A program made the translations under genes and the position numbers. Shown here piece after piece: positions 1 through 6,929 of a stretch of 14,504 nt of DNA. The notes under the pieces are model-generated. The model saw nothing but the letters and a program-made list of their open reading frames with translations, was not told where the DNA came from and searched no databases. Source of the stretch: Rhodoferax sp. (lineage in GTDB: Bacteria > Pseudomonadota > Gammaproteobacteria > Burkholderiales > Burkholderiaceae_C); assembly GCA_029946045.1 (NCBI GenBank), contig JAQSDS010000418.1:1-14504 (forward strand), read 5' to 3'. How positions within the stretch are numbered: the first letter of the stretch is position 1; the number at the start of each line of letters is the position of its first letter.

Positions 1-342
1 TTTGTTCATGGGTGAAAACAAGGAGCAGCTCTGGTACTCGCCCAGTTCGTCCTCCTGGCCACCCAGAAAGGCAAAATCACCCGCTGGAAACTTGATGAAG
101 CGGCGCTTGTTGACGCCGACCGAAACCCAGCCCTGCAGGTTGCCGGGCAGCAGCATCAGGCTCATGCACCAGGGCGTGACCACCATGCCCAGCCAGTGCC
201 CCTGCCAGGGCTGGAAGTCAATGGCCTCCACCGACAGTGCCGGATTCAGAATCGGCACCCCGGCCATGCTGGTCTGTTGAATACGAAAAAAAGCGGCGGC
301 CACCGCTTCTTCGGGGTTAGGGGTGTGCACCCGCAGCGTCAT
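1..342 (-). CDS. hybE: [NiFe]-hydrogenase assembly chaperone HybE (3' end missing)
   Basis: HybE-family chaperones bind the Tat-exported hydrogenase precursors and hold back export until the large subunit is mature. The frame is open from an ATG at 342 down to base 1, giving the first 114 residues; E. coli HybE is about 162 residues, so roughly 70% is visible and the C-terminus lies outside the window. Family landmarks seen are a PWQGHWLGMVVTPW stretch, a following hydrophobic MSLMLLPG, and YQSCSLFSPM near the edge, closely matching the E. coli YLSCSLMSPL segment. The start ATG overlaps the TGA of the upstream hypC-type gene (ATGA), so translation is probably coupled. Placing it last in a hybOABCD-hypC string supports the call. 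Confidence 0.9.
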   Translation of the reverse strand, partial: MTLRVHTPNPEEAVAAAFFRIQQTSMAGVPILNPALSVEAIDFQPWQGHWLGMVVTPWCMSLMLLPGNLQGWVSVGVNKRRFIKFPAGDFAFLGGQEDELGEYQSCSLFSPMNK

Positions 343-605
343 GCCGGCTCAGTTCCGGCAGCGCGCCAGCGCCGGGCGTCGCCGGGCTGCGTCATGAGGT
401 CTTGCATCAGCGCCAGCGACTCCCGGGCCCGCTCTGGCTCGATGCGCTCAAAGGCAAAACCGCCAGCCTGGATCAGCAGGTAGTCGCCGGCCCGTACGTC
501 TTCGTCCATCAACAGCAGGCTAACGCGGCGGGTCTGGCCGAAGCACTCGGTGAGCGCCATGCCATCGGCCACTTCAATGACCAGCGAAGGTGCTGCCAGA
601 CACAT
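339..605 (-). CDS. hypC: HypC/HybG-type hydrogenase maturation chaperone
   Basis: Small (88 aa) cytoplasmic chaperone that, with HypD, carries the Fe(CN)2CO moiety to the apo large subunit. The N-terminus MCLAAP has the invariant Cys2 that binds HypD or the large subunit, and the length is typical. The usual C-terminal helix (IEPERARESLALMQ) is present. Odd point: the family pattern around VLVHVGFA in E. coli HypC and HybG reads LLIQAGGFA here (Gln46), so the conserved His is replaced and one Gly is inserted. The gene starts nine bases after hybD, and the hybD stop forms part of its Shine-Dalgarno (TGAGGTG). It overlaps hybE by 4 bp. It may be the Hyb-dedicated HybG rather than a general HypC; the sequence cannot decide. 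Confidence 0.9.
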   Translation of the reverse strand: MCLAAPSLVIEVADGMALTECFGQTRRVSLLLMDEDVRAGDYLLIQAGGFAFERIEPERARESLALMQDLMTQPGDARRWRAAGTEPA

Positions 606-614
606 GGTGGCACC

Positions 615-1106
615 TCAGGCGGGCAGAGCCGTCAGCGGCTCCAGCACATAGCCGCGCGCGCTCAGCTCGGCCACCGCCATGGCAAGCAGCTGCGGAATGG
701 TGGCCGCGATGGTGGGTGTCATGGCCATGCCCAGTTCCAGCGAAATGGGCTCCACGCCCAGCACCACAATTTCCTTGGGAAGGGCATCGAGCAATTCCAG
801 GCTGGCCAGCACGTCGGGCAGGCCGATCTGGTGCGGCGACAATTTGTTGCGGAAAAAGATCGGGATGCCGGTGCCAGCAATTTTGACCACGGTGCCCGGC
901 GCTGCGCCGGTTTTGACGACGTCGATCACGATCAGCAAGTCGACATTGGAGAGATCTTCGATCATTTCCATGCCCGAGGTGCCACCGTCGATCAGCAGTA
1001 CGTTGTCAGGCATCCGGAAAGCCTGCGCCATCGCCTCGACGGAGCGCACCCCGGCAGCCTCATCGCTCAGAATGGTGTTGCCAATGCCCAGGACGACAGC
1101 GCGCAT
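615..1106 (-). CDS. hybD: hydrogenase maturation endopeptidase HybD
   Basis: Nickel-dependent protease (163 aa, normal length) that removes the C-terminal tail of the large subunit once the active site has been loaded. It begins MRAVVLGIGNTILSDEAAGVR. The three nickel-sensing residues known from E. coli HybD (Glu16, Asp62, His93) are seen as Glu16, Asp62 (in LLIVIDVVK) and His92 (in NKLSPHQIGL). The start ATG directly follows the hybC stop (TGAATG), which implies translational coupling with its substrate gene. Its target should be the 15-residue HybC extension. Confidence 0.95.
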   Translation of the reverse strand: MRAVVLGIGNTILSDEAAGVRSVEAMAQAFRMPDNVLLIDGGTSGMEMIEDLSNVDLLIVIDVVKTGAAPGTVVKIAGTGIPIFFRNKLSPHQIGLPDVLASLELLDALPKEIVVLGVEPISLELGMAMTPTIAATIPQLLAMAVAELSARGYVLEPLTALPA

Positions 1107-2813
1107 TCAGACCGCCCTGACCGAGAACGCGGCGCCGCTTTGCGGGTCGGTCAGGTGGATCGCGCAGGCAATGCAGGGGTCGAATGAGTGAATGGTGCGC
1201 AGCACTTCCAGGGGCTTCTCGGGGTCGGCTATCGGTGTGTTGACCAGCGAGGCTTCATAAGGGCCGGGCTCGTCCTTGTCGTTGCGCGGACAGGCGTTCC
1301 AGGTGGATGGGACCACGCACTGGTAGTTTTTGATTTTGCCGTTGTCGATTACCACCCAGTGTGATAGGGCACCGCGCGGCGCTTCGTGGAAGCCCACACC
1401 CATGACTTCACCACTGGGGAACACCGGCTTGTTGAAGGTGGCCATGTCGCCTTTGCCCATGTTGGTGAGCAAGGCCGTCCACTGGTCGGCCAACAAGTCT
1501 ACATTGACGCAGCAGGTGATGGCGCGCGCGGCGTGGCGGCCAATGGTGGAGTGCATGGCATCCAGCCCAATCTTGGTCTTGGCCAGGGCGGACACGGTGT
1601 CGAGCGCAGCAGTGGCGTACTTGGTGGTAGCTTCATGGCCGGCCGCCAGACCGTTCAAAACCCGCGCCAGTGGACCGACCTGCGCCACCTGGCCGTAAAA
1701 GGTAGGCGACTTCATCCACGAGTATTTGGCATCGTCCTTGAAGTCGGTGTAGTTGGGTTTGGTTTCGCCCTGGTAGGGGTGCAGTGCGCCGGCTTTTTCA
1801 TAGTTGTACCAGGAGTGTTTGACCGATTCTTCCACGCCTTTTTGCCAGTACTCGTCTTGGAACGAGCTGATGGGCTTGCGCGAGGCCAGATTGCCGCCGG
1901 CAATGTAGCCGCCCGGGAAAGCAAATTGGGTGCCTTTGGTGTCCAGGGGAATGTCGGGCACCGACAGGTAGTTGGTGATGCCTTTGCCGATTTTCGTCCA
2001 TTCGGGGTAGAAGGCACCGACGGCGGCAACATCAATCAGATAGACGTTTTTGACAAAGTCGGCCAGCTCGTCGATCCAGCCCTTGATGGCCATCAGCCGC
2101 TCGACCGTCAACACCGCCTGCGAGTCGGTAGCCAGCGGGTTGGCCACGCCACCGACGGCAACGTTTTGGATGTGCGGCGTTTTGGAGCCCAGAATGGAGA
2201 CGATCTTGTTGGCCTTGCGCTGCACTTCGAGCGCCTGCAGGTAGTGCGACACTGCCAGCAGATTGACCTCGGGTGACAGCTTCATGGCCGGGTGGCCCCA
2301 GTAGCCATTGGTAAAAATGCCCAGCTGGCCGCCATTGACAAAGTGTTGCAGCCGCTCGTGCACGCGGCGCATCTCGTGCTTGCTATTGAGGTGCCAGCTT
2401 GACAGGCTCTCGCCCAGGGCCGCGGTTTTGTTGGGGTCCGCCTTGAGCGCTGAGGTCACGTCCACCCAGTCGAGTGCCGACAAATGGTAGAAGTGAACAA
2501 TGGCGTCGTGCACCGCGTGCGCCAGGATGATCAAGTTGCGGATGTACTGCGCGTTGAGCGGAATCTCCAGCTTAAGGGCGTTCTCGACCGCGCGCACCGA
2601 GGTGATGGCGTGCACCGTGGTGCAGACCCCGCAAATGCGCTGCGTGATGGCCCAGGCATCGCGCGGGTCGCGGCCCAGCAGGATCAGCTCCACCCCGCGC
2701 CACATCTGGCCCGACGACCAAGCCTTGTCCACCTTGCCGCCGTTGATGTCGACGTCAATGCGCAGGTGTCCTTCAATGCGGGTGATGGGGTCAATGGTGA
2801 TACGTTGTGCCAT
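1107..2813 (-). CDS. hybC: [NiFe] hydrogenase large subunit HybC
   Basis: Catalytic subunit (568 aa) holding the NiFe(CN)2CO centre, part of a group 1c periplasm-facing uptake hydrogenase. The L1 signature gives Cys61 and Cys64 (RICGVCTTVH), and the L2 signature near the end gives Cys547 and Cys550 (DPCIACAIH); together these are the four thiolate ligands. Glu14 in RIEGH is the residue placed on the proton path in this family. The protein ends 15 residues after His553, so cleavage by HybD after this His is expected. It has no signal peptide, as it is co-exported with HybO by the Tat system. A good Shine-Dalgarno (AGGAGA, about 6 nt upstream) supports the start at 2813. Confidence 0.98.
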   Translation of the reverse strand: MAQRITIDPITRIEGHLRIDVDINGGKVDKAWSSGQMWRGVELILLGRDPRDAWAITQRICGVCTTVHAITSVRAVENALKLEIPLNAQYIRNLIILAHAVHDAIVHFYHLSALDWVDVTSALKADPNKTAALGESLSSWHLNSKHEMRRVHERLQHFVNGGQLGIFTNGYWGHPAMKLSPEVNLLAVSHYLQALEVQRKANKIVSILGSKTPHIQNVAVGGVANPLATDSQAVLTVERLMAIKGWIDELADFVKNVYLIDVAAVGAFYPEWTKIGKGITNYLSVPDIPLDTKGTQFAFPGGYIAGGNLASRKPISSFQDEYWQKGVEESVKHSWYNYEKAGALHPYQGETKPNYTDFKDDAKYSWMKSPTFYGQVAQVGPLARVLNGLAAGHEATTKYATAALDTVSALAKTKIGLDAMHSTIGRHAARAITCCVNVDLLADQWTALLTNMGKGDMATFNKPVFPSGEVMGVGFHEAPRGALSHWVVIDNGKIKNYQCVVPSTWNACPRNDKDEPGPYEASLVNTPIADPEKPLEVLRTIHSFDPCIACAIHLTDPQSGAAFSVRAV

Positions 2814-2847
2814 GTTGAAGTCTCCTAAATAATTCTTGAACCATCGC

Positions 2848-2862
2848 AGTCCGCAACGGACT
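2848..2862 (-). other. perfect small hairpin at the hybB-hybC junction
   Basis: The minus strand reads AGTCCG-TTG-CGGACT, a 6-bp perfect stem with a 3-base loop. It begins inside the hybB stop codon (TAG) and sits about 35 bases before hybC. No U-run follows, so it does not look like an intrinsic terminator. It occupies the only sizeable gap (47 bp) within the hyb operon. A role in mRNA processing or 3' protection is inference. Confidence 0.5.
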
Positions 2863-4027
2863 AAATTGTTGCCGGTGCCGCTTCACGCGGCAATACGGGA
2901 AAACGCCGGGTGATGATGATGTAGCCCAGTACCTCGATGGCAAAGAAACCAACCGTCACCATGATCTCGGTAAGCGACGGAAAGTAGCTCCAGCCGGTGC
3001 CGGTGTGGTGGCCGTAGCCAATCAGGAAGCCGTTCAGACGCAGCAAGATGCCGCCGAGCATGATGGCAATGCCGGCCAGAAAGAGCCGCGCCGGGTTGCG
3101 CCGCGCCACATCCGTGCCGATCAGCAGGAAGGGCGCAACAAAGGCCAGGTTCTCGACCCAGAACGACAGCGCTACGCCACTGAACTCAAAGGCATTCGAC
3201 CAGGCGCCGCGTACCGTCAAGTCGACTACGCGCACTACCAGATAGATCGCCAGAGTGCCGAGCAAGATTCTGGACAGCGGGTTGAGTAGCTGCACTTCGA
3301 TCGAGCGGCGGTAAGACGCAGCGGCCACGCACGATTCAAACAGCACCACGCCATAGCCAATGATGATGGCGGTAAGCAGGTAGATCAGCGGCACGGCGGG
3401 GGTTTGCCACAGCGGGTTGACCTGGGCGCCCATCACCACCAGCATGGTGCCCAGCGACGATTGGTGCATCATCGGCAGCAACGCCCCCAGGGCGATGAAC
3501 AAGAACAGCCATTTGTTGAGTTTTTTCTTGACATCACGCATGCCGAGTTGTTCCAGGAAAACCGGTGAAAACTCGATCCACATCACCAAAATGTAGGCCG
3601 TGACACACACCGCCACCTCAAACATCACTGAGTTGGGATTGGCGTAACCAGGCCAGAAAATGTGCCAAAAGTTCCACCAGCGCCCGAGGTCGACAAAGAT
3701 GCCGGTACCGGCCAGGGTGTAGCCAAACAGGCTGGCCAGCAGCGCTGGGCGCACCAGAGGGTGGTACTCTCCTTTGTTGAAAATATAGACCAGCAAGGCT
3801 ACCGAGAAGCCGCCACAAGCCAGCGCCGAGCCCACCATCACATCCATCACCACCCAGATGCCCCAGGAGTAGCCATCGTTGACGTTGGTGACAGAGGCCA
3901 GGCCAAAAATAAAGCGCACCAGCAAAATGGTGGCCATGATGGCAATGAGCACGCCACAGACAACCGTCACGGCGTTGAGCAGACTGCCGCCCACCGGCGC
4001 GGGTGCTGCATGTTGATGGCTGCTCAT
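2861..4027 (-). CDS. hybB: hydrogenase membrane subunit HybB (NrfD/PsrC-like)
   Basis: Integral membrane subunit (388 aa) that takes electrons from HybA and passes them to the quinone pool. The translation is a series of about ten hydrophobic segments (for example LLNAVTVVCGVLIAIMATILL, MVGSALACGGFSVALLVYIF and the final MVTVGFFAIEVLGYIII), with the NrfD-family feel of GYSWGIWVV near residues 52-60. It has no haem-binding cytochrome motif, despite the usual name cytochrome b subunit. Its ATG overlaps the hybA stop by 4 bp. The order O-A-B-C is the same as in the E. coli hyb operon. Confidence 0.95.
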   Translation of the reverse strand: MSSHQHAAPAPVGGSLLNAVTVVCGVLIAIMATILLVRFIFGLASVTNVNDGYSWGIWVVMDVMVGSALACGGFSVALLVYIFNKGEYHPLVRPALLASLFGYTLAGTGIFVDLGRWWNFWHIFWPGYANPNSVMFEVAVCVTAYILVMWIEFSPVFLEQLGMRDVKKKLNKWLFLFIALGALLPMMHQSSLGTMLVVMGAQVNPLWQTPAVPLIYLLTAIIIGYGVVLFESCVAAASYRRSIEVQLLNPLSRILLGTLAIYLVVRVVDLTVRGAWSNAFEFSGVALSFWVENLAFVAPFLLIGTDVARRNPARLFLAGIAIMLGGILLRLNGFLIGYGHHTGTGWSYFPSLTEIMVTVGFFAIEVLGYIIITRRFPVLPREAAPATI

Positions 4028-5016
4028 GATTTTTTCTCCTCGCTGACATCGGCGGGTTCATCGTCATCCGGGACAGTCTTTTTGGCGATGAAGCTCAAGA
4101 CGCCCAGGGCCACCACCGGCAGCACCAGCCCGCCGTAGAGCGAATGCTGGATGGTCTCGGAGGTGGAGGCTGACGATCTGGGTGGCAAATTGGGCATGCC
4201 GACTTTTTCAAAGCTGACTGCAGAGAGCTTGAGCACCTGGGTGCCGCCATATTCAAACTCACCATAAACGTGATTGAGGTACTTGCCAACCTTGCCTTCG
4301 TAGCTTTGATCAACACCGTTGAGCTTGCCGCGCGGGTAAGTGGTGACGCTGCCGGGCTCCAGCGCAATGCGGCGCCTGGCCTCCAGCAACAGATCAGAGG
4401 TTTTGCCGAATAGTGTGGCCCCGGTCGGGCAGACCTCGGCGCAGGCCGAGTAGTGCCCGTCTGCGTAGCGATGGCGGCACAGTTCGCACTTGCCGATCTT
4501 GCCGGTGGGCGAGTCATACTGGTATTTGGGAATGCCAAATGGACACGCTACCACGCAGTAGCGGCAACCCACGCAAATGTCTGGGTGGTAAGCCACGATG
4601 CCGGTCACCGGGTCTTTGACCATGGCCGATACCGGGCAGGCCGACACGCAGGACGGGTCGGCGCAGTGCATGCACGAGGTCTTCATGAACGAGAAACCAT
4701 TGACCTCGGCGTCCTTGGTCTGCATGGTGCCGTTGCGGTACATCTTGATGATGTTGAAGGTGTAGCCTGAGGTGTCGAGCGGCGTGTCCCACAACTTGTC
4801 TTCGGTGGAGAACTCGGGTGGGTTGTTGTTGGCCTGCTTGCAAGCCGCCACGCAGGCCTTGCAGCCGATGCACAAGGTGGCGTCATAGAGCATGCCCAGG
4901 CCTTCAGTCGGGCGCGTGTGGGTGTCGCGGGCACAGGCCTCGGGGGCCAGAGTGACGCCGCTGATGGCCGCGCCCCCGACCAGTGCCCCTTTAAGAAAGT
5001 GACGACGGGAGGTCAT
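4024..5016 (-). CDS. hybA: hydrogenase 2 electron-transfer ferredoxin HybA
   Basis: Periplasmic, membrane-anchored ferredoxin (330 aa) linking HybO to HybB. The N-terminus has a Tat signal, SRRHFLKG at residues 3-10, followed by a hydrophobic stretch. Sixteen Cys ligands for four [4Fe-4S] clusters are visible: C49-C52-C55-C59, C115-C118-C123-C127, C148-C151-C154-C158 and C177-C180-C192-C196. A C-terminal hydrophobic segment (LYGGLVLPVVALGVLSFIA) anchors it, with a short charged tail. It starts 2 nt after the hybO stop and overlaps hybB by 4 bp. Length and architecture match E. coli HybA. Confidence 0.97.
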   Translation of the reverse strand: MTSRRHFLKGALVGGAAISGVTLAPEACARDTHTRPTEGLGMLYDATLCIGCKACVAACKQANNNPPEFSTEDKLWDTPLDTSGYTFNIIKMYRNGTMQTKDAEVNGFSFMKTSCMHCADPSCVSACPVSAMVKDPVTGIVAYHPDICVGCRYCVVACPFGIPKYQYDSPTGKIGKCELCRHRYADGHYSACAEVCPTGATLFGKTSDLLLEARRRIALEPGSVTTYPRGKLNGVDQSYEGKVGKYLNHVYGEFEYGGTQVLKLSAVSFEKVGMPNLPPRSSASTSETIQHSLYGGLVLPVVALGVLSFIAKKTVPDDDEPADVSEEKKS

Positions 5017-5018
5017 GA

Positions 5019-6200
5019 TCAGGCCCCGCTTTTCTCTTCGGTCTTGCCGTCTGCCTTGGCGCGCGCGGCTTCTTCGGCTTGGTGCGACAAACCCAAGTTG
5101 CGCGTCAACATGACAGCAGCCCCTGCCGCCGCACCTGCCAGCGCCGCCAGCGCGGCAGCTGACGCAAAGCTGGCACCCCTGCCGCTTTCTTCGACGATGC
5201 GCGGGTACTGCTGTGGTGGCACGATGTTGATGACAGTGGCCACCTGATGAATTGGCTTGGTAAAGCCCACGCCTTTTTCAGAGCAGCCAATGCAGGGGTG
5301 GCCACAGCCCACCGGCCAGTTGTTTTCACCCGCATCGCCAAAGCCAAGGGTGGAGCAATTGGCGTAGGTTTCAGGTCCCTTGCAGCCGAGCTTGTAAAGG
5401 CAATAACCCTGGCGATGACCGGCATCGCCAAATTCCATGGCAAAACGGCCGGCGTCAAAGTGCGCGCGGCGCTCGCAGTGTTCGTGAATCAGGCGCGAGT
5501 AGGCAAACTTGGGACGACCCAGATGATCCACATCGGGCAACTTGCCGAAAGTCAGGAAGTGCACCACGGTGGCCAGAAAGTTGTATGGGTTGGGTGGGCA
5601 ACCCGGAATGGTCACCACCGGCTTGCCCAGCACATCGGCCACGCTGGAGGCACCCGTCGGGTTGGGCCCGGTAGCTGGCATGCCGCCCCAGGAGGCGCAG
5701 GAGCCGATGGCAATCACGGCAGCCGCATCGGCGGCACACTCCTTGACCAAGTCAATGGCGGTGTGGCCGCCAATCTTGCAGTAAATGCCGTTGTCCTTGA
5801 CCGGAATCGCGCCTTCGACCACCAGCACATATTTGCCTTTGTTGGCTTTCATGGCATCTTTGCGTGCGGCCTCGGCTTGATGCCCGGAGGCCGCCATCAG
5901 GGTCTCGTGGTAGTCGAGTGAGATCACGTCCAGAATCAGTTTTTCAAGGGTCGGGTGTTCGGCGCGCAACAAGGACTCCGAGCAACCGGTGCATTCCTGA
6001 AAATGCAGCCAGATCACCGACGGCCGTTTGGCCGACTCGATGGCTTTGGCGACCTGGGCATCCGCTCCCTTGGGCAAGCCCATGGTGACCGCCAGGGTGG
6101 CGCAAAACTGCAGGTAGTCGCGTCGTGACATGCCCAGACGATTTTCAATGCCGTGCAAGGTATCGCGCCCAAGCTCAAAAATTTCGCTCATGTTGCCCAT
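5019..6200 (-). CDS. hybO: [NiFe] hydrogenase small subunit HybO
   Basis: Small subunit (393 aa) carrying the proximal, medial and distal Fe-S clusters that lead electrons away from the NiFe site. Tat motif SRRDYLQF lies at residues 25-32 and is followed by a hydrophobic run. The proximal cluster region is ECTGCSES (Cys70, Cys73) with GSCASWGG further on; the extra Cys residues of O2-tolerant enzymes (CTCCS and SCASWGC) are absent, so an ordinary O2-sensitive cluster is expected. The downstream Cys-rich block includes RLIHEHCERR, LGCKGPETYANC and GHPCIGCSEKG. A C-terminal transmembrane helix (about residues 340-360, Ala/Gly-rich) anchors the complex. The start at 6200 has AGGAG about 6 nt upstream; Met4 is a less likely alternative. 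Confidence 0.97.
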   Translation of the reverse strand: MGNMSEIFELGRDTLHGIENRLGMSRRDYLQFCATLAVTMGLPKGADAQVAKAIESAKRPSVIWLHFQECTGCSESLLRAEHPTLEKLILDVISLDYHETLMAASGHQAEAARKDAMKANKGKYVLVVEGAIPVKDNGIYCKIGGHTAIDLVKECAADAAAVIAIGSCASWGGMPATGPNPTGASSVADVLGKPVVTIPGCPPNPYNFLATVVHFLTFGKLPDVDHLGRPKFAYSRLIHEHCERRAHFDAGRFAMEFGDAGHRQGYCLYKLGCKGPETYANCSTLGFGDAGENNWPVGCGHPCIGCSEKGVGFTKPIHQVATVINIVPPQQYPRIVEESGRGASFASAAALAALAGAAAGAAVMLTRNLGLSHQAEEAARAKADGKTEEKSGA

Positions 6201-6251
6201 GTTGTCTCCTCGTGTCGTCAGGCCCTGCCCGAGCCCAATCGGTGACTTCTT

Positions 6252-6267
6252 TGCAATTAACAGGCCA
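6252..6267 (-). promoter_or_regulatory. sigma-54 (-24/-12) promoter for the hyb operon
   Basis: The minus strand reads TGGCCTGTTAATTGCA, against the sigma-54 consensus TGGCACG-N4-TTGCW. The GG (-24) and GC (-12) pairs have the obligatory 10-base spacing, and the whole TTGCA half is exact. Transcription would start near 6241, leaving a leader of about 40 bases before the hybO ATG. Several uptake hydrogenases of Betaproteobacteria and other Proteobacteria are known to use RpoN with an NtrC-type activator (HoxA/HupR). No activator gene is in the window. Confidence 0.7.
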
Positions 6268-6381
6268 GGCTGAAAACACAGGTTTTTCGTCTCATTTCAA
6301 GGGTTTACCCGCAGAAAAATAGCCTCGCTAGACTTGGACTGATTAGCCGGTAAGTAGCAAAGTAACCAGCTTTCGGATGAA
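6268..6381. other. divergent hybO-nikR control region, two short dyads
   Basis: This is the middle of the 233-bp gap between hybO and nikR. Two small inverted repeats lie upstream of the sigma-54 element: GAAAAC-ACAG-GTTTTTC at 6272-6288 (one base out of register) and GGGT-TT-ACCC at 6301-6310. They could be contact sites for an enhancer-binding protein or IHF, but they are short enough to be chance. I found no GTATGA-N16-TCATAC NikR operator here and no coding frame. Confidence 0.25.
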
Positions 6382-6411
6382 TTGCTAGCAGTGTTGAACG
6401 CCTCCTATACT
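6382..6411 (+). promoter_or_regulatory. sigma-70-like promoter for nikR
   Basis: A -35-like TTGCTA (6382-6387) and a -10-like TATACT (6406-6411) are separated by 18 bases. They are followed by a short leader with TGGAG (6423-6427) six bases before the nikR ATG. Position and quality make this the most likely nikR promoter. It is divergent from and non-overlapping with the sigma-54 element, whose -24 side lies about 115 bp away. Confidence 0.5.
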
Positions 6412-6433
6412 GCGATTTCACCTGGAGCAAACC

Positions 6434-6928
6434 ATGGAACGCATCACCATTTCCATTGACACCGCGCTGGCGCTGGAATTCGACCGCCTGATTGCTGCGC
6501 GCGGCTACAAGAATCGCTCGGAGGCGGTGCGCGACCTGGTTCGTTCGCATCTGGAAGCCGCGCGTGCAGCCCAGGGGCCGGCGGGGCATTGTGTGGCCAA
6601 CCTGTCGTATGTCTACAACCACCACGAACGCGACCTGGCCGAGCGCTTGACTGCCTTGCAGCATGACCAGCACGATCTGACGGTGGCCACGCTGCACGCG
6701 CATCTGGACCACGATAACTGTCTGGAGAGTGTGATTCTGCGCGGCTCAACGGTCGCCGTGCGTGCTTTTTCTGATGCCATGATGGCCGAGCGCGGTGTGC
6801 GCCACGGCCTGCTCAATGTGGTGACGGTCGAGGTGGACGCCCAGCACGCGCATCCGCACGACCAGCCGCATACACATGTGTCGACTGAACAGCCGCACAC
6901 GCACATTCATTTCAAACCCAGAACTTGA
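6434..6928 (+). CDS. nikR: nickel-responsive transcriptional regulator NikR
   Basis: Ribbon-helix-helix repressor (164 aa) that binds nickel through a C-terminal ACT-like domain and shuts off nickel uptake. The N-terminal ERITISID strand and the NRSEAVRDLVRS helix form the DNA-binding domain (residues 1-45). The square-planar Ni ligands of E. coli NikR (His76, His87, His89, Cys95) match His77, His88, His90 and Cys96 in the block from QHDQHDLTVATL to HAHLDHDNC. The protein runs about 30 residues beyond the E. coli length: residues 138-159 hold eight His, including a duplicated QPHTH. It is the only plus-strand gene here, lying divergent to hybO and convergent with nikO, consistent with control of the neighbouring transporter. 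Confidence 0.96.
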   Translation: MERITISIDTALALEFDRLIAARGYKNRSEAVRDLVRSHLEAARAAQGPAGHCVANLSYVYNHHERDLAERLTALQHDQHDLTVATLHAHLDHDNCLESVILRGSTVAVRAFSDAMMAERGVRHGLLNVVTVEVDAQHAHPHDQPHTHVSTEQPHTHIHFKPRT

Positions 6929-6929
6929 T

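Noticed and set aside
402..2276. Long plus-strand open frames opposite hypC, hybD and hybC (402-1187 and 1386-2276)
   Set aside because: They are antisense to genes with complete family motifs, rich in Gly/His/Arg, and show no recognisable domain. They are a by-product of high-GC codon use on the minus strand.
6201..6433. Canonical GTATGA-N16-TCATAC operator in the hybO-nikR gap
   Set aside because: Searched by eye on both strands; the closest is a lone GGATGA at 6375, with no matching second half.
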